Shown here: positions 1 through 10,744 of the stretch, piece after piece
How positions within the stretch are numbered: position 1 is the stretch's first letter
Layout of the letters: each line of letters opens with the position of its first letter
Notes under the pieces: model-generated
Told to the model about the DNA's origin: nothing
The model's database searches: none
What the model saw: the letters and a program-made list of their open reading frames with translations, nothing else
Position numbers and translations under genes: made by a program
From: Taudactylus pleione
Taxonomy: Eukaryota > Chordata > Amphibia > Anura > Myobatrachidae
Assembly: GCA_031769625.1 (NCBI GenBank)
Contig: JAUIMM010000686.1
Coordinates: forward strand, 4,300,001-4,364,000
Direction of reading: 5' to 3'
DNA length: 64,000 nucleotides

Positions 1-465
1 CGGTATTGAATTATTTAGTGTTTGTGGATAACTAAGGATTATAAGCACTGTTTCATCTAAAATGAGTGAAATGAAAAAAATAGTTGCTAATGTAATTTTC
101 TATGAAGTTACTTACAGATTGTGAGCACATTGTGACCTTTCATTATTTAGACTATCCAATTCCGAATATTGATAGTCCTGTACAATTGGTCATGTTTTAC
201 CCTTTGTTTTACCTTTTGGAAGAGTGTAGACAGAAATAGTTATTTAGTATAAAAAAAAGTAAGCTATTAGACCACATAGCAACAATGCGGACAATGCGAC
301 AGATCTACAAATCTTATATATAAAATTCATTGGTCTGTTAGATTGTTTATTTGTGTGGATTCAAACACCCCTGTACTGATTGGGATGAAAACAACTCGAG
401 GTGTTCCAGTTGGAACCTGGCCAGCTAGGACCTCCCGTTGGTGTACGCTGGGCAGAACTTTGACT

Positions 466-631
466 AGGGAGCCTGTTCTGGGCCTTCCACTGGATGGATT
501 TGGATAATAACTTCACAGAGGGGTGGCAATTGGTCTAGGATGCCTAATAGAGTGGTTGGGGTCCTGGTAGGATCTCACGGCGGAGGGACCCAGGGAGCCT
601 GTTCGGGCCTTCCACTGGATGGATTTGGACA
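466..631. repeat. Two-copy direct repeat, about 126-bp spacing
   Basis: A block of about 40 bp containing GGCCTTCCACTGGATGGATT occurs at about 466-506 and again at about 592-631. The copies differ by a short gap after GCCTGTTC and by a few bases. Between them is GC-richer unique sequence. It could be two units of a decayed minisatellite or part of an unrecognised repeat. No coding signal was seen. Confidence 0.6.
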
Positions 632-1904
632 ACATCACATAATAAAACTTAATAACTTGAAAAGTTAAACGCGGGCAATGTCGGGTACTTCAGCTAGTAT
701 ATATTAAAAAGAAGAGCGTAGCAATGTTAAATACAGTATTCTGTTTTGTTTGTTTTATTTCTCCTTGATCAAGGGAGAATTCTCTCAAAGACCTGTTCTT
801 CGAAGTGCATGCATTTCAAACAATTGGCAGTACTTGTTTAAAAAACAAAGCCATTATTTAGTGCAAAACATTTGCATAGTGTGTAATCCTTCCAGTCAGG
901 GGCATCGGAACGATTTTATGTTGGGGGGGGCACCGCCTCCGCCCCACTCCCTTTCGCGGTGTTCAGGTACCTGTCAGTGCCAGAGCTCTCACACTGCCCA
1001 CAGCACCTCAGCGTTCACACTGGCCTCCTGAATTCCACCTGCTGCTGTGTTCCAGTACCTGTCAATGCTGTAACTCTCATGCTGTCCCCAATCCCGCTAC
1101 TCACCCTCCACTGTACTTCTGTTACTTTCCTGTCCTGCAGTTCCCATACTGCATACAAGTCAATTTAACCATTGCACTCCAGCCTGCAAGTATACCACTT
1201 CAATTTACCTGTGAACTGTTGGCTGTGAACTTATCCCATTATACCACTGGGACATTGCATGCTAGCTGTTTATGCTGTTCTGCTCTGTGCACAGCAGTTG
1301 TCCAGGTTGTAGTTATACTATTCTGCTAAGAGGTATTGGTTTCCCTGTGCTGTGTGCTGTTGTCTTGAGCTGGTTCAGAGAAGGGTGCTGGTTTCTTCCA
1401 GGGCTAGGGTTCAGTGTGAGGTATACAGTCTGTACACAGATGTGTTCAGTGCTGTATTACTTTTCCAAAGTCTCAATTTATGAGTTCCGCGCTGGTTCTA
1501 GTTCCAAGTCTTGCGTTAGAGCTGTACCAGGATTGCAGTTCTGAGTTCCTATCTACTGATACTATGCTATTCTGAGTTACTGGGTTCCCATTGTCACTGG
1601 AGCATTTCCCTGGTCTTTTTGGCCTCCTTAGGTTGCTAGGTGAGGAGGTTCCCAGTGGTCTGGATAATTGCCTTGGTTCCAGTTTAACATCCTTGCATAT
1701 CACAAGTCTGTGGTTCCTACACTGGCACTAAAGTTCCTGTTTCCCTGGTTATTCTCATGAGCAAGAGTTACATAAACCTCTCTATTTTATCTGTACCTCT
1801 GTTCAGTCCAAGGGTCCCAAACTGGATCTACAGAATTCTTAGTCCGTTACACAATGTAAGCGTGTGTGTGTGTGGTGGTGTCCCACTCTTAATCTGCACC
1901 CCAA
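632..1904. other. No recognised gene or element
   Basis: Only short open frames without family resemblance occur here. A GC-rich patch near 895-960 (GGGGGGGGC followed by CCGCCTCCGCCCC) resembles the heads of other repeats in the window but has no matching end. The rest appears to be single-copy or very old repeat sequence. Confidence 0.5.
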
Positions 1905-1964
1905 AACAATTATCCAGTGTAACAAAAAATAATTTCTTGGCTGGTGTCAAAAATAAAATCAATC

Positions 1965-2072
1965 ATGGATCATTCTTTAGATGAGCAGGATCAACAACTC
2001 AGTACAAGTGCTACAGCTGCTGCCAGTCATGATAGTACTTCAACATCTACTAAAGGAGAAAAAAAGGTGTAA
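1965..2072 (+). pseudogene. hAT transposase N-terminal fragment
   Basis: A 35-codon frame begins with ATG at 1965 and stops at 2070-2072. It is acidic and Ser/Thr/Ala-rich, with the core SHDSTSTSTKGEKK. The same core appears as THDSTSPSTSS at about 18.75-18.87 kb on the minus strand, beside a BED-finger hAT remnant. This is therefore read as the leader of the same hAT transposase family. Nothing after the stop looks like a BED finger, so the fragment is truncated. The family link is inferred from this internal match. Confidence 0.5.
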
Positions 2073-2127
2073 AGGACACCTAAAATCTAAACAGTATTTT
2101 ACTGTGTGACTCTCATTGGCTGCCAGA

Positions 2128-2189
2128 ACAAACACACCGCTGCCGGGTAATATGAGTGTACTACCCGGGGCCGGCGGCGGTGTTTGTTG
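2128..2189. repeat. GC-rich inverted repeat (hairpin)
   Basis: ACAAACACACCGCTGCCGGG is followed after about 15 bp by its approximate reverse complement, CCCGG..CCGGCGGCGGTGTTTGT. Arms are about 25 bp. It probably marks the head of a decayed foldback element covering about 2113-2560; no second end was found. Confidence 0.6.
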
Positions 2190-2545
2190 TGTAGTGCAGA
2201 CTGCACTACACTATGTAGCCCAGGGGACACTGGCAGTGGGTGCAGCAGCGCTGTTGGCTGCAGGGGCTATGGGCCCTGCACCACATCGGGTCCCGGTGCA
2301 AGCCAATGGCTGTACCATCGCTAGTTCCGCCACTGGCTATCTGCACGTCAGGAGAGCTGCAGTGTTTGCAGCTAGGCATTTTAGTGTCCTGTGCCAAAAA
2401 AAACATTGGTTGCCCCCCTATATTTTAAACAGGGATAGTGCGCAGCGAAGGCATGCACCAAAAATAAAGCCTCACCGGGATGGGATGTGGCCACATACAA
2501 AAGTACCAGTTCACATTACACTGCACAGTAGTGTCTGTTATTCAC

Positions 2546-2735
2546 ATTACATCACAAAGTAGTACCCCAAACCCCTTTATACATGTTACGCCTCACAGTA
2601 GTACCCCTTATACATGTTACACCCCACAGTAGAGCCCCTTATACACATTATGCCACACAGTAGTACCCTTATACACATTATGCCACATAGAGCACCTTAT
2701 ACACATTACGCTACATAGTGCCCCTTATACATGTT
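2546..2735. repeat. Minisatellite, about 30-34 bp unit
   Basis: About six units carry the core CAGTAGTACCCCTTATACAC followed by ATTACGCCACA. On the opposite strand the unit reads like the GGGGCACTACTGTG repeats at 52.2-52.5 kb, so it may be a relic of the same composite element in reverse. A C-rich stretch with CTGCCCCCAATCACAG repeats follows to about 2900. Confidence 0.75.
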
Positions 2736-2989
2736 ATACCACCCAATCACAGCCCACACTCTTACTGCCCCCATTTATAGCTATCACTGCCCCCAATCAC
2801 AGTCCACATTGCCCCCACTCTCACCACCTTACTTATATCTATCACTGCCCCCAATCACAGCCCACACTGCCCTTATCACACATCCCCCACTCTGGCTGGC
2901 TTTCATGCTACAGAGGCACTTGGAACATTGTGCTGGCCGGCCAGTTCTGCCCTCAGGGCTGTTTTCCGCTCTGTGTGGCGGCACTGGCT

Positions 2990-4160
2990 GCACCACCCTA
3001 GTTACGGTCCTGGTTTGCAGCTGGTCAGAGTTGACCTACATGCTGCATGACTGCCTGATGTGCGTCACTGTTACAAATTTTTACGCATTTTGCATGTCGT
3101 CGGACAGATTTTGGCAGTGGGTGTAAAGCTATTTAGTACTTACGGATAGCTACAAATCTTGGCACTTATGTAGGTTAAAGGATATAAGGATTATGTAGGT
3201 TAAAGGATATATTTAAATGTCATTATTTAAAATCCAACTAAACTAACACTGTGGCTAGTCCAAAAGTCTGTTGCTATGCTGACATGCTAACCACCAGAAA
3301 AAAATCAATATATAAAAAGGACTACGCTAGTGTTTGGTATCAATAATAATGTGCTTGATCGATTTCAATAAAACAGGTTTCTCTAAAACCAATATGGATA
3401 CTTACTGTAACAAAGACAAATTACACTTAACATAATCACAAGAATCCATAACTGATAGTACATAAGACCACTAGTAGTACAACATTATATCCAGCTCCTA
3501 CCACACTTAAAAATATATGGGTAGCGGGCTTAAGTTAATGATAAAAGTTCATAGTAAAAATAGTCCTATATATGAAAAATAGGATATAATTACCTCCGCT
3601 TATATGTCACTTGTGGGTATCTTTAAAAGTAGTACTGGTGCTTATCAATGTATGAAACACACTCTCCCAAAAGTATCCTCAGTGAGCTGGGGGGGCCGTG
3701 TTTTGTGGAGTCTTATATTGTAATAGTGGTAATGAATTTTGAAGTTTGAACAATAAAGAATGTATCCACACTGTGCAGTTAGTAATGAAGCAGACCTTGC
3801 TTGAAGTGGTGGTGCAGCAGTCAGGTGTTGCTGATTCTTGATAGCCGGTGGGGACCAAGGAATCCTATGATCCTGCCTCCGTCCACTGCAATAGTCATCA
3901 GTGTATTACCGTTAGGCTTGTCCACACTACATGACTGCTCACTGCACGAGCTCTTCAAACAAAGGTGTTGTCCGATCAGCCTGGTGTCACTGCTCCAATG
4001 ATGCACCTGAGACACACTGAGATAACCCACAAGGCAGCAGGGGCTGGATATAGATGTTTATGACTAGCGCCAAATTCCCTGTAAGATCCAATAGATCCAG
4101 ACGTGTAGCTGGGGACAACAGGGGCCTTTCAACAGTGTACCCAGAGAGTAATTGTGAAGA
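2990..4160. other. No recognised gene or element
   Basis: AT-rich sequence with short frames only. A duplicated TATGTAGGTTAAAGGATAT occurs near 3168-3210. No terminal repeats, splice-site pairs or protein families were recognised. Confidence 0.5.
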
Positions 4161-4164
4161 AACT

Positions 4165-4425
4165 GAATGGTTCCAGCGCTGTCTTGAGATCTGTGTTGAT
4201 GATAGATTTGATCTTGTTCCCGGTGTATTCCGAAATATGTAAAAAAATATAAAACTAATATTGTGTGATACTGTTAAATGGAATATGTTATATTCAATGA
4301 AATTGAAAATGCACTCACCATTTGTAGGTGGTATATGAGTATTGGACCAATTTCCACCGTGGTCCTACGGTGGTTGCGAGATGCAAAGTTAATCTGATGT
4401 GTTCTTGGATCACTCAGGAATGTTT
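4165..4425 (-). mobile_element. PLE-like terminal segment, left inverted copy
   Basis: Read on the minus strand, this matches 6605-6873 on the plus strand almost base for base. It runs from TGAGTGATCCAAGAACACAT, through a GTGAGT donor-like site, to a pyrimidine-rich acceptor region and then AAGATCAAATCTATC. In this copy the acceptor AG reads GG. PLE terminal repeats are known to carry a short intron, which suggests this family; that assignment is inference. No reverse transcriptase is attached. The alternative is an unrelated repeat with two inverted copies. Confidence 0.5.
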
Positions 4426-5189
4426 TTTTAGGGGGAGGGAGTGAGACGTAGGTAAATGACTCCTGACTCTAAATATTTCTCAGTGTCATTGGCTATTGTT
4501 CCCGCCCCCCTTCCCCCTCATTTCCCTTATTCCTGTGTGTAATTTTTGATCTTATATATATTGATACGAAGTCAGATGCATGAGTTATTTCTAAATCCCT
4601 ATATATGGAATGCAGAAGTGATGTAAACATTTGCTCTGTAAGAGCTGTTTTGTTGCTATATATGATCCTTGGAGTTGTAATTATTTCTAGATGGATTTTC
4701 ATGTACTGACAATAGTGTGATAAGTTTGAATTTTAAGCACTTCTCAATGCTATATAATAATTTTAAATCTCCTTTATATTTCCATCAGATTATCCCTTAG
4801 AAAACAGTGCATTTTTTCTTGCAATTTTTGAGAATATATAAAGAAAAAAATATTTTTATTTCTCTATTTTTTTATATTTACATTTAATCTTTATTAATAT
4901 TATTATTTATTTATATTTATTTTTATCCTTAATTTTTAGTATTCTAATAAATAAATATTTTACTTTATATGTAAAAAAACAAAAAAAACAAAAACAAAAA
5001 GCACTAATCCATGGCACTCACCATTCCTAGATTTGGGGTGCAACATGGTATGTGACCACATTGTTTAAATACAAATCACAGGGGATCTGCACTCACCATA
5101 ATAACTAACAATAATAATAATAATAATACACAAATAAACTGGGGTTTTGGTTCACGAATTGATCAATGCATTAAGCTTGCAGCCCTATA

Positions 5190-5211
5190 TATATATATAT
5201 ATATATATATG
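5190..5211. repeat. (TA)n microsatellite
   Basis: A run of about ten TA dinucleotides. A shorter (AAT)n run lies at about 5108-5128. The surrounding 4.8-5.2 kb is strongly AT-rich without coding signal. Confidence 0.9.
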
Positions 5212-5716
5212 TAAAATATTTTTTTATGGTTTTAACTAGAACGGTGGTTTTGGATTAGGTATACATTTATATATATTCACTTAGTAATTTGATAAATTGC
5301 TTACTATATAATATTTATCAGAGATGTTAATCAATGGTAGTGATTAGAGTAAACCATTGAGGTCCTAGAAACAGTATAAAGAACATTTGGCAAAAACAAA
5401 AAAGTATGTACTTATAGAGAAATGTACATGAGGTACATAGGGGGATGCTTATATATTGTATATTGGGATGCTATCAGTATGGACTTGATACATGTTCTTG
5501 AATACTTTATAAACACCTGTGATATACAAGCTTTAATCACGGCCCTGCCATAAACCCCTATCAGCTTTCCCGTGTGCTTTGACATGCATGAGAAAACATA
5601 TAGCACAATATCGGGGAATGGTGATCAAGGTGAGAGATGGGACACAGCTGAATATAGTTTGATCCAGACATTATTTAAATGGCAGGAGGGCTTAGGAGCT
5701 GCACATACCTTACTTC

Positions 5717-5752
5717 CTGAGGAAGCCGCTGATCTATAAGAAGGCGGAGAAA
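5717..5752 (+). ncRNA. Hammerhead-ribozyme-like motif (degenerate)
   Basis: CTGAGGA (5717-5723) fits the hammerhead CUGANGA box. CCGC (5726-5729) can pair with GCGG (5744-5747) as stem II, and GAAA follows at 5749-5752. Two extra bases before and one after stem II make it non-canonical. Hammerheads are known in PLE terminal repeats, and PLE-like sequence lies on both sides. A chance match or inactive relic is quite possible. Confidence 0.3.
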
Positions 5753-6183
5753 CTCGTTGAAGTGAATACGGTGAACAAGCCGGGTTTGTGTGATCACACT
5801 ACTTTGTGCCAGCTCCGTTTTGGCAGGACACTATTGATTAGCAGCATCAAATTGGACTTATTTCAAGGATAATATCTGAAATGAGCATTCCACGAGATGG
5901 ATCTAATTTAAATGTGAGTGTACCACATATTTTTAACTACCGCATCTCTAGTTAAATCACTTTTTTCCCCTATCTCATTAAAGGGGATGTTTTAACACAA
6001 GCATAAAGCCTAATTAAACTTTATATCGGATCCGTGGATTGCAATATTTTGTGCTTTTTCTACCTATTGACGAGGACGGATTACAAGAGCATATTCTCAC
6101 TAAATCGGACATTGGAGTCTATGTTTATGCAATTTTTTATGTTACTAAATGACAATTTTGTTTCAACTACCAGTCTCCCAGCC

Positions 6184-6220
6184 TGAGGAAGCAGACAGAG
6201 GCTCTGTGAAGTGCGTTGCT
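6184..6220 (+). ncRNA. Second, weaker hammerhead-like motif
   Basis: CTGAGGA (about 6184-6190) is followed by a possible CAGAG/CTCTG stem and then GTGAAG in place of GAAA. It sits about 420 bp upstream of the plus-strand PLE-like terminal segment. The broken GAAA box argues against activity. Confidence 0.2.
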
Positions 6221-6604
6221 AGGTAACCATTCATTGGTTCTCTTCACTCCTTCATTAATTCTTTTAGTATATTTTATTTTATTTTTTTTCAATTTTTTTT
6301 TAATATATATTTTTTATCGTGTATCTTATAAGACTTTTTAGATTATTGATGTAAATTAGGTTACACCAATTATGTACAAATACAATTATTTTCTGTAAAA
6401 AATACAGCAAGTAGATTTTTTCATAAATAGTCTTTTGGATTCAAGGACCATAAAACCCATATAACCCATGGACATCAGTTGTTAAAAGTAAATGTCCAAG
6501 GCTTATATCATACCCCTCAGAAGGTGAGTACACTACAGAATTTTGTAGGACTTTTTTGGGGTTTACTGATTTGAACTATGGAGGCATGTTACATTTGTTT
6601 CGTC

Positions 6605-6873
6605 CTAATGACTGACACTGTTCCTGAGTGATCCAAGAACACATCGGATCAATGTTGTATCTCGCAACCACTGTAGGACCACGGTGGAATTTGGTCCAAC
6701 GCTCATATACCACCTACAAATGGTGAGTGCATTTTCAATTTCATTGAATATTACATATTCCATTTAACAATATCACATGATATTAGTTTTATATTTTTTT
6801 ACATATTTCAGAATACATCAGAAACAAGATCAAATCTATCTACAACAAAGATCTGAAGACAGTGCTGGAACCA
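6605..6873 (+). mobile_element. PLE-like terminal segment, right inverted copy with candidate intron
   Basis: This is the plus-oriented partner of 4165-4425. The order is CTGAGTGATCCAAGAACACA, then CCACCTACAAATG, a donor-like GTGAGT at about 6722, about 85 bp of AT-rich sequence, and an acceptor TTTTTTACATATTTCAG ending near 6809. The exon-like AATACATCAGAAACAAGATC follows. Similarity to the left copy ends near GGAACCATTC. Retention of both splice signals in this copy, and loss of the AG only in the other, fits an intron in the source element. Confidence 0.5.
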
Positions 6874-7262
6874 TTCCATTCCTTAACAGGGGCTGGATAT
6901 TGACCTTTTTGATGCTTTTCGCTCCGATCCTGGAGCTCTTTCAAGACAAGGGTAGCTGGTCAAATCTCTTTCCTTTTATTCAGATCTTAATAATTAAAGT
7001 CTATCAGTTGGAATTAATTGCCTCTGTCATGTTATATTTAACTTGTTTAGAGAAACCATTTATTTTAGAGATATATGCAAAGATATACAAAAATATACAA
7101 ATAAACTTATTTACAAAAGGACATATGATTCAAGACGACAATTGATTTGTAATCGATAAGTGATAATATAGTAAAAATAACATAATAAAATAAGCTAAAA
7201 TGCAGCATGGTATACTTTGTTCGTATTTTACATTAATTGTATTTTTGTTAACTCACATTTAA
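6874..7262. other. No recognised gene or element
   Basis: AT-rich sequence with stacked ATACAAA-like motifs near 7080-7110. No family match, terminal repeat or splice pair was seen. Confidence 0.5.
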
Positions 7263-7583
7263 GGTGCGTACACACGGTACAATTAAAATGGACGATATGA
7301 AGGATAACGATATCGATCATATCGTTATCGTTCATATTGTGCACTTTTCAGTGTCCAACCACCTGCGATGCTCGGGCACGTATGGTCGATATCAATATCG
7401 ACCATCGACCGTGCATGCAGGCCAACCTGGTCGATATAGACCAGGTTACTATAGAGACCCAATTGTTGATCACGGGTTGTTATAGATGTTGGTGGTGTGC
7501 TGGATGATATCGATCATCCAGCACACCCGGGAGATCAAACAACGATATAGTTATCGTTGCCGATCTTCCCGTCTGTACGCACC
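7263..7583. mobile_element. MITE with GGTGCGTACACACGG ends
   Basis: The left end GGTGCGTACACACGG and right end CCGTCTGTACGCACC form a near-perfect terminal inverted repeat. The interior is a chain of small palindromes built on CGATATCGATCAT, GGTCGATATCAATATCGACC and CTGGATGATATCGATCATCC. A second copy lies at 37791-38140 with the same inner order. Flanks TTAA and ATTA suggest a four-base target, but they do not match exactly. No protein is encoded. Confidence 0.8.
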
Positions 7584-7682
7584 ATTATACTACCATGCCC
7601 CATTTTGGCATAAATTAAATTTGTTGATTAAATAAATAATTTCTTTATTTCAATTTGTTTCAAAGTGTGTGCAGAGAGAAAC

Positions 7683-7728
<46 letters not shown>

Positions 7729-7984
7729 CACCTAATGGCACAAGTTGAATAGAGCATCCACTGGAAGATACACAAAATACATATAATACAGATAAAATAA
7801 AAATAAAAACTAATATATAAGGAACAATCTACAATATTGCTATACAGCTCTGCACAACCAATACATAAATTATTTGTTTAGGACACCCTCAATTTTAACC
7901 AAGAAAAAGAATAAATAAGCACATTATACACATACTCCTGCATGCATAAATACAAAGGAGCATAACCATGCACATAAGCAATTA
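7584..7984. repeat. AT-rich stretch with (AAT)n microsatellite
   Basis: An (ATA)n run lies at about 7683-7728. The remainder is A-rich and T-rich sequence without recognisable genes, leading into the 3' side of the minus-strand PLE remnant. Confidence 0.7.
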
Positions 7985-9150
7985 CAATGTTTCCGGATAT
8001 CCCTGTCTTCTGAAGTCATTTAACATGAATCTTCCTTTATTTCACAATTCCGTCTAATTTGAGCAATTGGTTTTTTGGGTATATTTGTTATCCACGGGTG
8101 ATAATGTCCGCTTTGATGGTGTAAATAATTTCCCACCCCTACTGATTTTCTAAAATTTGAGGTTATCACTATGTTAATTTCTCCAATAGAGCAAGAAACA
8201 TCCAAAAAATGAATGTGTTTCAAATCAAAGGTGTGAGTGAATTTTAAATTAAATATGTTCGTGTTCAAATAATTAACAAACTCAAGTGCTAAAATCATGA
8301 CCCCCATTCCAAATAATAAACAAATCGTCTATAAAACAGCCAGAGAGGACCAGATTATGGGCAAAATTTACTAAGCGACGGTTTGATGGTGGGTTCTAAA
8401 CCCCAGGGTTTGGTGGTGGTTTGGCAGCAGTTTCTAAATGACAGCCATGTTCTATTCTATTCTATTCTAAAATTTGTTTTGATGCCAGTTTTGCAGCGGT
8501 TTTGGCCTTAGTAAATCTGCGGATAGCAAAACCGCTGCCAAACCACCACCAAACTGTCGGGGTTTAGAACCTGACGCTTAGTAAATTTTGCCCTATGTCT
8601 GTATGGGCCACTCCAGGATATTTCTCTTTGAAATTACCCATATAGAGATTTGGGTAACTAGGTGCAAACCTGGTCACAATGGCCATCCTCAGTGCTTGTA
8701 GATAATAAGTGGAGTCAAAAAGAAAATAATTGTGCATTAAGATAAATAAAATGGCTTCAAATACAAGGTCACTGTGTTCTTCTGCTAAATTAATATCTTG
8801 ATCTATGAAATGTTTGACTGTCTCTACAATGAGCAATGTGGGTATGCAAGGCTTGGACATCCAGGGTAATGAACTTCCACCCTGGTCCCCACTCAAGTCC
8901 TAACATTTTTGTAATATATAATTAGTATCTTTGATGTAAGATTTAAGATTGACAAAGTGACTCTGTAAGTGGACATCCACAAAATGTGATAAATTCGAAG
9001 TTAATGAATAATAGGTCTGTTCTGAATGACAAATCCCACCCCCATTATCCCTATGTTCGGCTATGCTTTGGAAGGTATTAGCATATTTTACCAACTGCAA
9101 TCCGTAAGAGAATGCAGTTGCGATTACATTAGCATAAATCACAAATCTCA
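7985..9150 (-). pseudogene. Penelope-like element reverse transcriptase remnant
   Basis: Reading down the minus strand gives an upstream block with NLSHFVDVHLQSHF (about 9.0 kb), motif A as ITLDVQALHTHI (about 8.86 kb), TRFAPSYPNLYMGNF (about 8.66 kb), the catalytic box as FIDDLFIIW (about 8.33 kb), then FTHTFDLKHIHFLDVSC and IAQIRRNCEIKED, ending near NDFRRQGYPETL. This order and wording fit PLE reverse transcriptase. Both catalytic aspartate motifs are visible. Frameshifts and stops near 8.0, 8.6-8.9 and 9.1 kb break the frame, and a MITE at 8359-8593 splits it just before the FIDD box. No GIY-YIG endonuclease domain was seen. It cannot make an active enzyme as it stands. Host origin is unlikely because the flanks hold only repeats. 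Confidence 0.85.
8359..8593. mobile_element. MITE with GGGCAAAATTTACTAAGCG ends, inserted in the PLE
   Basis: The left end GGGCAAAATTTACTAAGCG and right end CGCTTAGTAAATTTTGCCC are perfect inverted repeats. TAT occurs directly on both sides (8356-8358 and 8594-8596), so the target duplication is 3 bp, as in Harbinger-like elements. Inner arms with AAACCACCACCAAAC pair too. Removing the insert brings the two halves of the PLE reverse transcriptase together. Confidence 0.9.
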
Positions 9151-9180
9151 GAGGAGATTCTAATGCTGCGTATCCACTAG

Positions 9181-9240
9181 GCGATTAAAATGAGTGATTG
9201 AACGAAAATGACATTGTTATCATTCAATCACTCATTAATC
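9181..9240. repeat. Hairpin of a MITE fragment
   Basis: ATGAGTGATTGAACGA and its partial complement TCATTCAATCACTCAT form arms around GACATTGTTA. The preceding CTGCGTATCCACTAGGCGAT looks like a MITE terminus, but no opposite end was found, so it is a fragment. Confidence 0.6.
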
Positions 9241-9249
9241 GTTCACAAA

Positions 9250-10245
9250 TTGGGCATAATATACAGGGGACAAATTACATAGGGGTCCCCTGTATGTAGC
9301 ACACCAGTACCGGGCTTTTCAGAGCTAGTCCTGGTTGCCAAAATACCTTGGACAACAGACATAGGGGTCCCAGTATTTAGCGCAACCAGCATTGGGCTCA
9401 GCTGAGTTGGTCCTGGTTTTGGAAATACAGGGGAGAAAAAGTGTAGGGGTCCCCTGTATTAACCATAACCAGCACCGAACCCTTTCACTGGGTCCCCCGG
9501 CCAAAGCATTACCCCTGACTGCTAATCAGTTCAGGCTGGGGATCACTGGGGAGGTGGGGACCCCCCCAATAAAGGGTGCCTGGGGTGCCCTTCTCCAGGG
9601 CACCCCAGGCCTAAGCTGATAGCCCGGGGCTATCCCCGGAAACCCTGGCCGGTGGGTGCCAGGTTGATTATGTAGTGTGGTACATTTAATAATAGTAAAG
9701 ATATTGTCTTTTGCTGTGGAACTACAGGTCCCAGCAAGCCTCCCCCGCATGCTGGAACCACAAGTACCAGCATGCGGGACATTATGGACCCGTTGGTACC
9801 TGTAGTTCCACTGCAAAAGAAATATAATAAAAAGACATTACACACACACCGTGAAAGTACAAGTTTATTAACACATACATGCGCAGTCACTATCTCAATT
9901 ACTCACCTATTATCCCTGCATGCATCAAAACACAGATGCCTGCACGGATTAGTGTGATCCGTGCAGCAAGCACCTGTGATAAAAGACACAGATGGATGGA
10001 CGGATCAGTAAGATCCGTCCGTGCATCTGTGTTAAAAAAAAAGAATGAAAGTATTGAAAAAAAAAAAAGTGAAAACCCTCCCCAGCTGAACCAGCCCAGG
10101 CTTTGGAGATCCAGTACTGGTTGTACTAAATACAGGGCACAAACAATGTAGGGGTCCCCTATATTAAGTGCAACCAGCACTGGGTTCTGAGCCAGTCCTG
10201 GTTCTGGAAATACAGGGAAATAAAAATGCATTGGATTCCCAGGGC
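9250..10245. repeat. Composite repeat with internal modules
   Basis: A module of about 80-110 bp, with GGTCCTGGTTTTGGAAATAC, then GTAGGGGTCCCCTGTATTA and AACCAGCACCG, occurs three times at 9255-9480 and about twice more at 10115-10245. Between the groups are an inverted repeat at 9709-9819 (GTGGAACTACAGGTCCCAGC and its complement) and a hairpin at about 9996-10033 (ACGGATC..GATCCGT). Repeating modules at both edges suggest one mobile unit of about 1 kb. No transposase was seen. Confidence 0.65.
9709..9819. repeat. Inverted repeat of the GTGGAACTACA family
   Basis: CTTTTGCTGTGGAACTACAG at the left and CTGTAGTTCCACTGCAAAAG at the right are near-perfect complements. The middle contains a second pair around CCGCATGCTGG/CCAGCATGCGG. 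Related sequence is at 38640-38705 and 45300-45410. Confidence 0.8.
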
Positions 10246-10691
10246 CGGATTATAGGCGGGGCGAAGCGGGCGGTCGTCCTGGGGCCCCCACACATAGAGG
10301 GCTCCCACACATTGGCACACTTCCCCCACTACATTTACAATGAAATGACTGCTGACCCGTGCTCTGCATTCGTTGGCTCAGCTGTTTTTTACAGCGGCCG
10401 CCGAGGAACTTCTCCACAGTCGGGGTCTCGCAAGATTATGTCATAATCCCGCGAGACCAGGACTGTGTGTCTGTGATGCTGCTGAGAGGACGTGAGTGAG
10501 ACACCCAAGGCGCTCTTTCACTCATTGTTATCCATTCCTCAGTGGCGCTGCCAGCCTGCTGCAAGTGACAGTAAGTTCTCACTGTTTGTTCCCTCTGTCC
10601 CTGCCTGTGAGAAAGAGCTAGAGAGGCAGGTAGTCATGTCACATAAATTTATTTATATAGATCTATGTAGATTTTATATATCTATATAAAC

Positions 10692-10735
10692 ACACTGTAG
10701 ATCTATATAGATATATCTATATAGATCTACAGTGT
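10692..10735. repeat. Perfect 44-bp palindrome
   Basis: The segment from ACACTGTAGATC to GATCTACAGTGT is its own exact reverse complement, with no spacer. Flanks are AT-rich. It may be an expanded TA/GATC-type simple repeat or the fold of a small element. Confidence 0.9.
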
Positions 10736-10744
10736 ATATATATA

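Noticed and set aside
750..1544. Several frames of 70-95 codons near the left edge
   Set aside because: Cys/Ser-rich frames without start context, splice sites or similarity, overlapping on both strands.
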